Origin: GCA-002727615 sp964442655 | GTDB taxonomy: Bacteria; Pseudomonadota; Alphaproteobacteria; TMED109 | Reading direction: 5' to 3' | DNA length: 64,000 nt | NCBI GenBank assembly: GCA_964442655.1 | Contig: CAYTZM010000008.1 | Coordinates: 1-64,000, forward strand | Shown: positions 36,380 through 44,808 of the stretch, piece after piece | Layout of the letters: every line of letters begins with the position of its first letter | Numbering within the stretch: the first letter of the stretch is position 1 | The notes under the pieces: generated by a model | What the model saw: only the letters and a program-made list of their open reading frames with translations | What the model was told of the DNA's origin: nothing | Database searches by the model: none | Program-made: the position numbers and the translations under genes

Positions 36380-37447
36380 ATGATATATAGAGAAGCTGGA
36401 CAATTTAAAACAACGTATAAAGCAGATCAGGCAATTTTACCAATTTTTCAAGATAGAATTGCTATGGTGTTAATGTTATTATTTGCTTTTATTATTATTC
36501 CTATATTTGCAAATGATTATTGGTTAGGGTCAATTTTAATTCCTTTTTTAGCTTTATCCCTTGCAGCATTAGGTTTGAATGTTCTAACGGGATATGCTGG
36601 ACAAATTTCTCTAGGAAGCGCAGCTTTTATGGCGGTAGGTGCTTTTGCAGCATTTAATTTACAGGTTAGGGTTCCAGAAGTTCCTTTTTTAATTGCTTTT
36701 CTATGGGGAGGTTCTTGTGCTGCAGCAGTTGGTATAATATTTGGTCTTCCATCATTAAGGATTAAGGGTTTTTATTTGGCTGTTGCAACATTGGCGGCTC
36801 AATTTTTTATAGAATGGCTTTTTACTCATTTTGATTGGTTTACTAATTATTCTACTTCTGGTGTAATAACTGCACCACCTATGCAATTATTTGGGTTTGC
36901 AATAGACAACCCTTTAAATAAATATTTTTTGGTTTTGTCGATAGTAGCTTTGTGTGCATTTGGCGTTCGCAATCTAGCTAGATCTGAAATAGGAAGAGCA
37001 TTTATGGCTGTAAGAGATATGGATATTGCTGCTGAGGCAATAGGAATAAATTTGATGAAAACAAAATTATTAGCTTTTGGTATTTCTTCATTTTTATGTG
37101 GTTTGGCAGGAGCTCTTTGGGCTTATGTGGTTTTAGGCACTGTGGAGCCACAAGCTTTTGATATAGCGAGATCTTTTGAAATTTTATTCATGATAGTTAT
37201 TGGAGGGCTAGGATCTGTTTCTGGTGCATTTTTAGGCGCAGGCTTTATGATCTTATTGCCGATTCTTTTAAATAATATTGGATCTGTAATAACTGGAGCA
37301 GCGATTTCAACAGAGACTATAGCACATATAGAATATATGATTTTTGGTGCATTTATTATCTTTTTCTTAATTGTAGAGCCAAACGGTTTAGCTCGTTTAT
37401 GGCAGATAGGAAAAGAAAAGCTTAGATTATGGCCATTTCCATATTAG
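36380..37447 (+). CDS. livM: Branched-chain amino acid-type ABC permease (LivM)
   Basis: A 355-residue permease of the LivM family, about ten membrane helices, preceded by a 30-residue cytoplasmic extension. Motifs: LAALGLNVLTGYAGQISLG, GRAFMAVRDMDIAAEAIGIN as the ATPase coupling loop, and MIVIGGLGSVSGAFLGAGF. Second channel subunit of the importer. The binding-protein gene follows after 40 bases. Compared with the haem genes at 57-60 kb, the whole Liv run is visibly richer in G+C. Confidence 0.95.
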   Translation: MIYREAGQFKTTYKADQAILPIFQDRIAMVLMLLFAFIIIPIFANDYWLGSILIPFLALSLAALGLNVLTGYAGQISLGSAAFMAVGAFAAFNLQVRVPEVPFLIAFLWGGSCAAAVGIIFGLPSLRIKGFYLAVATLAAQFFIEWLFTHFDWFTNYSTSGVITAPPMQLFGFAIDNPLNKYFLVLSIVALCAFGVRNLARSEIGRAFMAVRDMDIAAEAIGINLMKTKLLAFGISSFLCGLAGALWAYVVLGTVEPQAFDIARSFEILFMIVIGGLGSVSGAFLGAGFMILLPILLNNIGSVITGAAISTETIAHIEYMIFGAFIIFFLIVEPNGLARLWQIGKEKLRLWPFPY

Positions 37448-37487
37448 AATGAATTTAATAAAATAATTTATATTAGGGAGGATAATA

Positions 37488-38795
37488 ATGACAATATTTA
37501 AAATTATATCAAGAGCAATACCTTTTTTGACTTTGTTTCTAATTGGTGCTGCTTTTGCTGGAGAGCATTTTATTCCTGTGACTTCATATCGAACAGGACC
37601 TTATGGAGTAAGTGGGGCGCCTGCAGCTAATGGTTATGTGGATTATTTAAAAATGATAAATGCTAGAGATGCTGGCGTTGCTGGGGTTAAACTATCATGG
37701 GAAGAATGTGAAACAGCTTATAAACCAGATCGTTTTGTGGAATGCTATGAGCGTTTAAAAAACAGAGGTGAAGCTGGAGCTGCTCTTTTTCAACCATTAG
37801 GAACAGGTTTAACATATTCTGTGATTGATAGAGTGGCGAACGATAAAATTCCTCTTATTACTATGGGGTATGGAAGAACAGATGCTTCAGACGGCAGAGT
37901 GTTTCCATGGGTTTTTCCTTTGATGGTTAATTACTGGTCATTATCAACAGCAAAAATAAAATATATAGCGAGTTTGGAAGGTGGCCTTGATAAATTAAAA
38001 GGTTTAAAAATAGCTAATGTGTATCATGATTCTGCTTATGGCAAAGAAACTGGTCCTGTTTTGCAAAAGCAAGCAGAAATGTATGGTTTTGAATTAGAAG
38101 GATTTCCTGTGGCCCATCCTGGCTTAGATCAAAAAGCTACATGGTTAAATGTAAGAAGATATAAACCAGATTATGTTATTTTAAGAGGTTGGGGCGTGAT
38201 GAATCAAACAGCTTTAAAAGAGGCTGCTAGAGCAAGAATTCCAGCTAATAAAATCATTGGCGTAACGTGGTCTTGTTCAGAATTAGATACTATTCCTGCT
38301 GGAAAAGCTGCGATAGGGTATACTTGTTCCTCTATGATAAACCCAGGAACTCATTATAAGGTATTTCAGGATATAATAAAATATGTTCATGATGCGGGTA
38401 ATGGTACTGGACCATTAGAAGAAATGCATAATCAACAACTTTATAGAGTTGGTGTTTTAATGGGAATTATGACTGTTGAAGCAATTACAAAGGCTACAGA
38501 AAAATATGGCAATAAGCCTATGTCTGGAGAGCAAGTAAGATGGGGAATAGAAAATATGAATATGGATGATGCTAGACTTGAGAAAATGGGTATTAAAGAT
38601 TTTATTCCTAATTTTAGTGTAACTTGCGCAGATCATGAAGGGAGTGCTCCGGTGAAGTTTCAGAGATGGAATGGTAAAGAATTTGAGCCTGCATCGGATT
38701 GGGTGACAACAGATCAAAATATAGTTAGACCAATGATTGAAGCTTCTGCCGCGGGTTATGCCTCTGATAAAGGTATAGCGTTAAGCTGTAATTAA
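37488..38795 (+). CDS. Periplasmic substrate-binding protein of the Liv-type importer
   Basis: A 435-residue type I periplasmic binding protein (Peripla_BP_6, LivK-like). Residues 1-22 are a Sec signal peptide ending at AFAGE. The mature part has the GPYGVSGAPAANGYVDYLKM start, two Rossmann-like lobes and family segments such as IANVYHDSAYGKE and YVILRGWGVMNQTALKEAAR. It is longer than classical LivK (about 370) and belongs to the group linked to AMP-ligases, so aromatic or other carboxylates are as likely as amino acids. A very strong GGGAGGA ribosome binding site suggests high production. Confidence 0.93.
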   Translation: MTIFKIISRAIPFLTLFLIGAAFAGEHFIPVTSYRTGPYGVSGAPAANGYVDYLKMINARDAGVAGVKLSWEECETAYKPDRFVECYERLKNRGEAGAALFQPLGTGLTYSVIDRVANDKIPLITMGYGRTDASDGRVFPWVFPLMVNYWSLSTAKIKYIASLEGGLDKLKGLKIANVYHDSAYGKETGPVLQKQAEMYGFELEGFPVAHPGLDQKATWLNVRRYKPDYVILRGWGVMNQTALKEAARARIPANKIIGVTWSCSELDTIPAGKAAIGYTCSSMINPGTHYKVFQDIIKYVHDAGNGTGPLEEMHNQQLYRVGVLMGIMTVEAITKATEKYGNKPMSGEQVRWGIENMNMDDARLEKMGIKDFIPNFSVTCADHEGSAPVKFQRWNGKEFEPASDWVTTDQNIVRPMIEASAAGYASDKGIALSCN

Positions 38796-38812
38796 TAGGA
38801 AGGTTAGTTTCT

Positions 38813-39655
38813 TTGTCTAAAAAAGAAGTTAATAGCTCTGAAAATATAAATTCTTCAATGATGTTGGAACTCAATAATATTGAAGTAATATATGATCATG
38901 TAATATTGGTCTTAAAAGGAGTGTCTTTTAATGTGCCTGAGGGAGCTATTGTAGCTCTCTTAGGTGCTAATGGGGCTGGGAAATCTACTACATTAAAAGC
39001 AGTGTCAAATTTATTAAGGGCAGAAAGAGGCGAAGTAACGAAAGGCTCAATTGAGTACATGGGAGAAAGAGTAGACCGATTAACTTGTAATGATTTGGTA
39101 AAAAAAGGTGTAATACAAGTAATGGAAGGGAGACATTGTTTCGAACATTTGTCTGTAGAAGAAAACCTCCTTACCGGAGCTTATACTTCTAAAGCAAGCA
39201 GGTCTGATATTAGCAAACAATTAGAAAAAACATATCATTATTTCCCTAGGCTGAAAGACCGAAGAAGAACCGCTGCGGGTTATACTTCAGGCGGAGAGCA
39301 GCAAATGGTAGCTCTTGGGAGAGCTTTAATGGCTAATCCTAAGATGATACTTTTGGACGAGCCTTCAATGGGTTTGGCTCCTCAATTAGTAGAAGAAATT
39401 TTTTCTATTGTTCAAGACTTAAATAAAAAAGAAGCTGTAAGTTTTTTGTTAGCAGAGCAAAATACGACTATGGCCTTAAAAACAGCAGATTTTGGCTATA
39501 TATTAGAGAATGGCAGAGTAGTAATGGAGGGTAGTGCGGAGGAATTGTCTTCTAATGAAGACGTAAAAGAATTTTATTTAGGGCTAAGTGAAAAAGGCAA
39601 AAAAAGTTTTAAAGATTTCAAGCATTATAGAAGAAGAAAGCGCTGGCTTACATAG
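38813..39655 (+). CDS. livF: Branched-chain amino acid-type ABC importer ATPase (LivF)
   Basis: A 280-residue ATPase of the LivF type: Walker A GANGAGKSTTLK, signature TSGGEQQMVALGRAL, Walker B ILLDEPSMGLAP and the LLAEQNTTMAL switch region. It completes the importer with LivG, LivH, LivM and the binding protein. It begins at a TTG (38813) with AGGAAGG nine bases upstream. The C-terminus carries an additional basic tail (KSFKDFKHYRRRKRW) beyond the normal LivF end. Confidence 0.95.
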   Translation: MSKKEVNSSENINSSMMLELNNIEVIYDHVILVLKGVSFNVPEGAIVALLGANGAGKSTTLKAVSNLLRAERGEVTKGSIEYMGERVDRLTCNDLVKKGVIQVMEGRHCFEHLSVEENLLTGAYTSKASRSDISKQLEKTYHYFPRLKDRRRTAAGYTSGGEQQMVALGRALMANPKMILLDEPSMGLAPQLVEEIFSIVQDLNKKEAVSFLLAEQNTTMALKTADFGYILENGRVVMEGSAEELSSNEDVKEFYLGLSEKGKKSFKDFKHYRRRKRWLT

Positions 39656-39665
39656 AAGCTATATA

Positions 39666-39709
39666 AGCAATGATCATATAAATTGCTAAATAAAGGGGGG
39701 AGGCTTTAT
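39666..39709 (+). promoter_or_regulatory. Tandem hairpins between livF and the NosR-like gene
   Basis: Two inverted repeats stand in the 83-base gap. The first pairs AGCAAT (39666-39671) with ATTGCT (39682-39687); the second pairs ATAAAG (39690-39695) with CTTTAT (39704-39709) around a G-rich loop GGGGGAGG. Neither is followed by a T tract, so they do not look like intrinsic terminators. The loop resembles a strong Shine-Dalgarno without a start codon after it. The real ribosome binding site of the next gene (AGGAAAGG, about 39719-39726) lies further on. Confidence 0.45.
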
Positions 39710-39738
39710 CTGTATATTAGGAAAGGATTTAAGTTTAA

Positions 39739-42051
39739 ATGAACATTGTTAACATAAGATTTTTTTCTTATATCTTTTTATTTTTTTATATCTTAGTTGG
39801 TTGTTTTAGTTATTCTCTTGCAGATGAGCCTCTTTTGCTTAAGCAAAACGAGAATGAATTTGAAGATCATGTAGGCAATAAATTTGAAGAGGAAATGAAA
39901 AGTCGTAATGACTCAATTTCAGCTACTATGGAAGGTTGGCTTCTTCCCAAATATTTATTATCTGAAAGAAAAGAAGAGATTATGAAATATGTGGTTCCTA
40001 AAGGAGCTACCATAGGTGAAATAATTTATAAAAATAACAATGGTCCGCCATTAGCGGATCTTCTGAAAGATAATCAAGTTATAGGTTATATATTTGAAAC
40101 ATATGATTGGGTTCAAGGAACAGGATATTCTAGAAAGCCTTATCACATTATTACTTCAATAGATTTAAAAGGACAAATAATAGGCGTACGTCTGATGTGG
40201 CATACTGAGCCTATAGCTATTTTAGGAAGAACAGATGAGGATCTTCATGATTTTCTTGTTCAATATCCAGGCAAAAAAATAAATAAAGGAATAAGTTTAG
40301 TTTTAGAGATGTCAGGTTCGGTACTTAATGAAAATAAAGTTGCGATGCGAAGTACTGCAGGTGACACATCTAATTTACAACCAGTTGACGGGATATCTAG
40401 AACAACTACAACTTCAATTTTATTAAACGATTCAGTAATGAGAGCATCCCGAAAAGTTGCAAGATTTAGGAATATAAATTTATCTTCTCAAGACCTGGGA
40501 ATAATTTTAAATATAGAAAAATTTTCAAAACAAAGTTGGTTAGAACTTATAAGTAGTGGCTCAATAGGAAAACTAAAAATTTCCAATGGAGATATAATGG
40601 AAAAATTTAATTTACTTGAAAACATAAAAGCTCCAAGAAAAGCTAGACTAAGTAAGGAGAAAGATACTTGGACAACAATGTATATTGCAGCTGTGACTCC
40701 TGCAGGTATCGGTGTAAATATTCTAGGAAGGAGATGGTATGACCAATATGTAATAACAGGTAGAAATGTAGATGATTTAGTTTTTTGGGTTGGATTTGAA
40801 GGACCTGCATCATTTTATGATAAAGCTGTTAAATTAGATAAAAACATTGCTTTCAAGACTTTAAAAATAAAGCAAAATGGTAAGATTTACGATCTAACGC
40901 CTGGTATGTATAAGCCATTGCCTTTTCATCATGCAAAAAAAGGTGCCCCTGATATGGAAGAGCAAGGATTATTCTATTTTAATAAACAAAATTTTCTTAA
41001 CCCTACGGAAAATATTGAACTAGAATACTTAGTAAAAGGTGATATAGGGAAAAAAGAAGTAAAACTTGATCAAACTAATTCAGTGGTATTTTCAATGAAT
41101 TATATAATTCCAGAAAATTATATAAATAAGGATGCTTTAGTAAATAAGGAATTAGGAAAGGATACTGGATTTAATTGGCAAGCCACTTGGAGAGATAAAT
41201 ATGTGTTAGTTACTTTATCTTTCATAACTGTGTTACTTGCTATTCTATTTCTAGTATTTAAAGATTTTATATCTAAGAGACGAATTTTACATAAGATTAT
41301 CAGAATGGGGTTTTTGACATGGATATTACTTTGGCTGGGTTGGATAGCTGGAGGCCAAGTAAGTATTATTCATCTTGCATCTTTTATACAAGGTTTAATA
41401 GATGGAGGTGGTTTTGCAGCATTTTTAGCAGAACCGGCAATAGTTATTATAGGCTTAACCGCAGTTATTTCTATGCCTATATGGGGAAGAGCATTGTTTT
41501 GTGGATGGTTATGCCCTTTTGGTGCATTGCAAGAATTGTTAAATAAGTTTGCAATATTTATAGGCATTAAACAAAAACGAATTAGTGAAAAGAGTGATAG
41601 GATAATGAAATTAGGCAAATATGCCTTATTGTCTCTGCTTACTATTACATTTATATATTCCTTTGATTTAGGTTTAAAAGCTAGTGCAATTGAACCATTT
41701 AAAAGTGCAATTACTTTCAGGTTTAATGCTCCACTCTTAGCTTTGGTGTGGGTTGCACTTCTTTTATTTATTGGGATATTTATTGAAAGAGCTTACTGTC
41801 GTTTTTTATGTCCTCTAGGAGCGGCAGCTTCTTTAATTGGAAAAGTAAGAATTTTTAATTTTTTACATAGAAGATTGGAATGTGGAAATCCATGCAAAGC
41901 GTGTAGCCCTACTTGTCCTACTCAAGCTATTAAAAAAAATGGTAAAATAGATATGAATGAATGTTTTCAATGCTTAGATTGTCAAGTAATGTATTTTGAT
42001 AAAAATAAATGTCCTCCTTTAGTTGCAATTTATAAAAAGTCTAAGATATAA
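39739..42051 (+). CDS. NosR/NirI-like membrane flavin and iron-sulfur protein
   Basis: A 770-residue protein with the NosR architecture: signal/membrane segment (about 5-28), periplasmic FMN-binding domain (about 90-240) with DGISRTTTTS at 217-226 where family members carry covalently bound FMN on threonine, further periplasmic region to about 485, six or so membrane helices, two cytoplasmic CxxxCP motifs (CGWLCPFGALQ near 588; CRFLCPLGAA near 687) and C-terminal ferredoxin-like cysteines (CGNPCKACSPTCP near 715, CFQCLDC near 742). The second [4Fe-4S] set looks altered at its end (MYFDKNKCPPL). NosR passes electrons to N2O reductase; no nosZ, nosD or nosL is present here, so partner and role are open. 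Confidence 0.87.
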   Translation: MNIVNIRFFSYIFLFFYILVGCFSYSLADEPLLLKQNENEFEDHVGNKFEEEMKSRNDSISATMEGWLLPKYLLSERKEEIMKYVVPKGATIGEIIYKNNNGPPLADLLKDNQVIGYIFETYDWVQGTGYSRKPYHIITSIDLKGQIIGVRLMWHTEPIAILGRTDEDLHDFLVQYPGKKINKGISLVLEMSGSVLNENKVAMRSTAGDTSNLQPVDGISRTTTTSILLNDSVMRASRKVARFRNINLSSQDLGIILNIEKFSKQSWLELISSGSIGKLKISNGDIMEKFNLLENIKAPRKARLSKEKDTWTTMYIAAVTPAGIGVNILGRRWYDQYVITGRNVDDLVFWVGFEGPASFYDKAVKLDKNIAFKTLKIKQNGKIYDLTPGMYKPLPFHHAKKGAPDMEEQGLFYFNKQNFLNPTENIELEYLVKGDIGKKEVKLDQTNSVVFSMNYIIPENYINKDALVNKELGKDTGFNWQATWRDKYVLVTLSFITVLLAILFLVFKDFISKRRILHKIIRMGFLTWILLWLGWIAGGQVSIIHLASFIQGLIDGGGFAAFLAEPAIVIIGLTAVISMPIWGRALFCGWLCPFGALQELLNKFAIFIGIKQKRISEKSDRIMKLGKYALLSLLTITFIYSFDLGLKASAIEPFKSAITFRFNAPLLALVWVALLLFIGIFIERAYCRFLCPLGAAASLIGKVRIFNFLHRRLECGNPCKACSPTCPTQAIKKNGKIDMNECFQCLDCQVMYFDKNKCPPLVAIYKKSKI

Positions 42052-42054
42052 GAA

Positions 42055-42549
42055 CTATTGGGGCTCCGATACAATTGCACCCCAAATATTAATTTTATGA
42101 GTGTATCCAATTAGATTATATTTTTTTGATTCAATTTTGCACCACTCTTTTTTGCATGATTTTATGTTTACTATATTATTTTTTCCAATATTACCAATGA
42201 TAGAAGCATTTTTATTAGGCTTTTTAAAAATTTTACTATTTTTTAAAAATATTACGGTTTTATTTTTTTCTTTATTTTTTTCAAACAATCTTGTGTTCAT
42301 CCAGCCTATAGATCCATCTGGTGTTTCTACTTGATACCATCTTTCATATTGATTTAATATTTTAACAGGTAATCCGATTTTTTTAAAATTCCATTTGATT
42401 TCGAATTCTTTTCCAGGCCCTACTCTCATATTAGAATTATTGTATTTTAATGTTTTAAAATTGTTATTATTGTTATTGTTTTCATCTGAACAATTAGAGA
42501 CTAAAATTACTAGGAGCATTAGAAAAAAACTTCTGAAAATATATTTCAT
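42055..42549 (-). CDS. Bacterial SH3-domain lipoprotein
   Basis: A 164-residue putative lipoprotein. Residues 1-20 form a signal peptide with lipobox VSNC. An asparagine-rich linker (NNNNNNN) leads to two SH3b-type repeats: NMRVGPGKEFEIKW...RWYQVETPDGSIGWMNTRLF (about 40-88) and IFKKPNKNASIIGNI...KEWCKIESKKYNLIGYTHK (about 105-155). Such proteins bind peptidoglycan or other envelope partners; in alphaproteobacteria an SH3 protein is often next to the 2-hydroxyacid dehydrogenase gene, as it is here (divergent, 116-base gap). Confidence 0.82.
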   Translation of the reverse strand: MKYIFRSFFLMLLVILVSNCSDENNNNNNNFKTLKYNNSNMRVGPGKEFEIKWNFKKIGLPVKILNQYERWYQVETPDGSIGWMNTRLFEKNKEKNKTVIFLKNSKIFKKPNKNASIIGNIGKNNIVNIKSCKKEWCKIESKKYNLIGYTHKINIWGAIVSEPQ

Positions 42550-42665
42550 AATTACTTATAATAATACTCATTTTTTTATAAAGTAAACCTTATAGTATTT
42601 TAATTTTACTGTACTTAACAACAAAGTGTTTTATACTTTAATACTATTTAATGAGGTTATTATTT

Positions 42666-43637
42666 ATGAGCAGTAAGCCACTAGTTATTGTTACGAGAAA
42701 ATTACCAGAGTCAATAGAAACTAGAATGATGGAGCTTTTTAACACGAAATTAAGTGTTAATGATAACCCTTTAAGTGTAAAAGAATTAAAAGAAGTTGTT
42801 GCTAATGCAGATATTTTAGTGCCTACGGTAACAGATAAAATAGATAAAAATATTTTAGAGGCATCATCAGATAATTTAAAATTAATAGCAAATTTTGGAA
42901 ACGGGATAGATCATATAGATATAGAATATGCGTTAGGAAATAAAATAATTGTAACTAATACTCCAGGTGTTCTTACAGAAGATACAGCTGATATGGTTAT
43001 GAGTTTATTATTGGCTGTTCCAAGAAAAATTATTGAAGGAGAAAAACTTATTCGAAGTGGAAACTGGATGGGTTGGAGTCCTACTCATATGATGGGAAGA
43101 AGAATATGGGGAAAGAGGTTAGGTATAATTGGAATGGGTTCTATAGGGCAAGCTGTTGCGAGAAGAGCAAAAGGTTTTGGATTATTAATTCATTATCATA
43201 ATAGAAATAGACTCCCAGAAGTTATTGAAGAAGCACATAACGCTACTTATTGGGAGGATTTAGATCAAATGCTTCCTAAAATGGATATTATTTCTATTAA
43301 TTGTCCGAGCACTCCTGAAACTTTTCATCTTTTGTCTAAAGAAAGGTTAAGTACTTTGCAACCTCATGCTTATATTATTAATACTTCTAGAGGAAAAGTA
43401 ATAGATGAAGATGCTTTAGCCGGTAAGCTTAAAGACAATAAAATAGCAGGTGCTGGTTTAGATGTTTTTGAGAGAGAACCTGCAGTAAGTAAAGCGCTAT
43501 TGACTGCTCCTAATACTGTTTTATTACCACATATGGGATCTGCAACAGTTGAAGCTAGAATAGAAATGGGAGAAAAAGTTATTGTAAATATTCAAACTTT
43601 TTTAAACGGCCATAAGCCTCCAGATAGAATTATATAA
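42666..43637 (+). CDS. D-2-hydroxyacid dehydrogenase (glyoxylate/hydroxypyruvate reductase type)
   Basis: A 323-residue NAD(P)-dependent D-2-hydroxyacid dehydrogenase. The nucleotide-binding loop is GIIGMGSIGQAVARR; catalytic residues are Arg in NTSRGKVID, Glu in FEREPAV and His in LLPHMGSAT, the last motif being typical of glyoxylate reductases of the GyaR group. An in-frame ATG at 42651 exists, but GAGG inside that region (42653-42656) is a good ribosome binding site for the ATG at 42666, which I take as the start. Its 3' end overlaps the convergent DsrE-like gene by eight bases. Confidence 0.91.
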   Translation: MSSKPLVIVTRKLPESIETRMMELFNTKLSVNDNPLSVKELKEVVANADILVPTVTDKIDKNILEASSDNLKLIANFGNGIDHIDIEYALGNKIIVTNTPGVLTEDTADMVMSLLLAVPRKIIEGEKLIRSGNWMGWSPTHMMGRRIWGKRLGIIGMGSIGQAVARRAKGFGLLIHYHNRNRLPEVIEEAHNATYWEDLDQMLPKMDIISINCPSTPETFHLLSKERLSTLQPHAYIINTSRGKVIDEDALAGKLKDNKIAGAGLDVFEREPAVSKALLTAPNTVLLPHMGSATVEARIEMGEKVIVNIQTFLNGHKPPDRII

Positions 43638-44001
43638 AAAGTAATTGGCTATTTTTATTGGAAATAATTTCTGGTAGGCCTGTTAAGTTTATGTTTAAAT
43701 CTTTTCTAATATCATTTTTATTGATTTTATTTTCGGATAAAGCTCCAGAACAAGCATGAAATATAGTTTTAAGTTCAATACTGGCAAGAAGTAGTTCGTT
43801 GCTATTAGAAAAATTAAATTGAGAATTTAGTTTTTTCTTTTTTAAAAGAGCACTCTTTAATAAATTTGTGACACTTTTTCCTGTAAAAAATAATTCAGTC
43901 TTTCTACCTATAGCAGCCCCGGAGGCAATAATCGATAAAGCATAATTAATTCTTTCTTTTTCATTAGAATGTAAAATCACTATTAGAGTATTGTTTTTCA
44001 T
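43630..44001 (-). CDS. DsrE-family sulfur-relay-like protein
   Basis: A 123-residue protein with the DsrE/DsrF-like alpha/beta fold: a first strand LIVILHS, then the helix NYALSIIASGAAIGRKTELFFTGKSV, and a cysteine in FHACSGALSEN where DsrE/TusD proteins carry their sulfur-accepting cysteine. Family members pass persulfide sulfur between proteins. It is translationally coupled (TAATG) to the upstream ThiF/MoeB-like gene, an E1-type enzyme that normally activates a sulfur carrier, so a joint sulfur-transfer role is a sensible guess. Confidence 0.75.
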   Translation of the reverse strand: MKNNTLIVILHSNEKERINYALSIIASGAAIGRKTELFFTGKSVTNLLKSALLKKKKLNSQFNFSNSNELLLASIELKTIFHACSGALSENKINKNDIRKDLNINLTGLPEIISNKNSQLLFI

Positions 44002-44807
44002 TATTTATAATCTTTATTTTCTTGTATTTTTCTAATACTAGGGTTTTTGCCACATAATTTACAATTAGTATCTTTTTTAATTTTTACCTTACGCATTTCC
44101 ATTGATAAAGTATCAAAAATTATTAAATAATTATTTAAGGAAACACCAATATTAAGAATTTCTTTTATTACTTCTATAGCTTGAATAGAACCAATTGTTC
44201 CTGCAAGAGCTCCAAATACTCCTGCTTCACCACAGGTAGCGACAACCCCTTCTTCAGGGGGTGCTGGCCAAAGACATCTATAGCATGCATTTCCATTTTT
44301 GTGAGCAGAATATGTAGAAATTTGTCCTTCAAATCTTAATATTGCGGCAGAAACTAATGTCTTATTTAATAAATAACAAGTGTCATTTACAAGAAATCTT
44401 GTTCCAAAGTTATCACTTCCATCTGCAATTATGTCATAATTTTTTAATATTTTATTAGCGTTTATTATATTAAATCTTTCATTGTATGTTATTACGTTAA
44501 TATCTGGGTTAATTGAAAGGATACTTTTTTTTGCACTTAAAGTTTTGGGCATTCCTATGTTTTTGTTTTTATGTATTATCTGTCTTTGTAAATTGGATAA
44601 TTCTACTTTATCATCATCTATAATTCCTATTGTTCCAATTCCAGCAGCAGCTAAATATAAAAGTAATGGCGAACCCAGACCTCCTGCACCTATAACAAGT
44701 ACTTTGGAATTCATTAATTGTCTTTGTCCTTTTCCTCCTACTTGAGGCAATGTAATATGCCGAGCATATCTTTGTATTTCTTCTTCTGTAAAATCAAAAT
44801 TAGTCAT
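44001..44807 (-). CDS. ThiF/MoeB-family adenylyltransferase (E1-like)
   Basis: A 268-residue E1-like enzyme that adenylates the C-terminal glycine of a ubiquitin-like sulfur carrier (MoaD or ThiS). Motifs: RYARHITLPQVGGKGQ at the N-terminus, GAGGLGSPLLLYLAAAG (ATP loop), DDDKVELSNLQRQ, zinc cysteines in CYRCLW and Cys249/Cys252, and ATCGEAGVFG with the conserved cysteine. No rhodanese domain, moaD or thiS is adjacent. The stop codon overlaps the DsrE-like start; coaBC lies upstream by one base. Confidence 0.92.
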   Translation of the reverse strand: MTNFDFTEEEIQRYARHITLPQVGGKGQRQLMNSKVLVIGAGGLGSPLLLYLAAAGIGTIGIIDDDKVELSNLQRQIIHKNKNIGMPKTLSAKKSILSINPDINVITYNERFNIINANKILKNYDIIADGSDNFGTRFLVNDTCYLLNKTLVSAAILRFEGQISTYSAHKNGNACYRCLWPAPPEEGVVATCGEAGVFGALAGTIGSIQAIEVIKEILNIGVSLNNYLIIFDTLSMEMRKVKIKKDTNCKLCGKNPSIRKIQENKDYK

Positions 44808-44808
44808 T

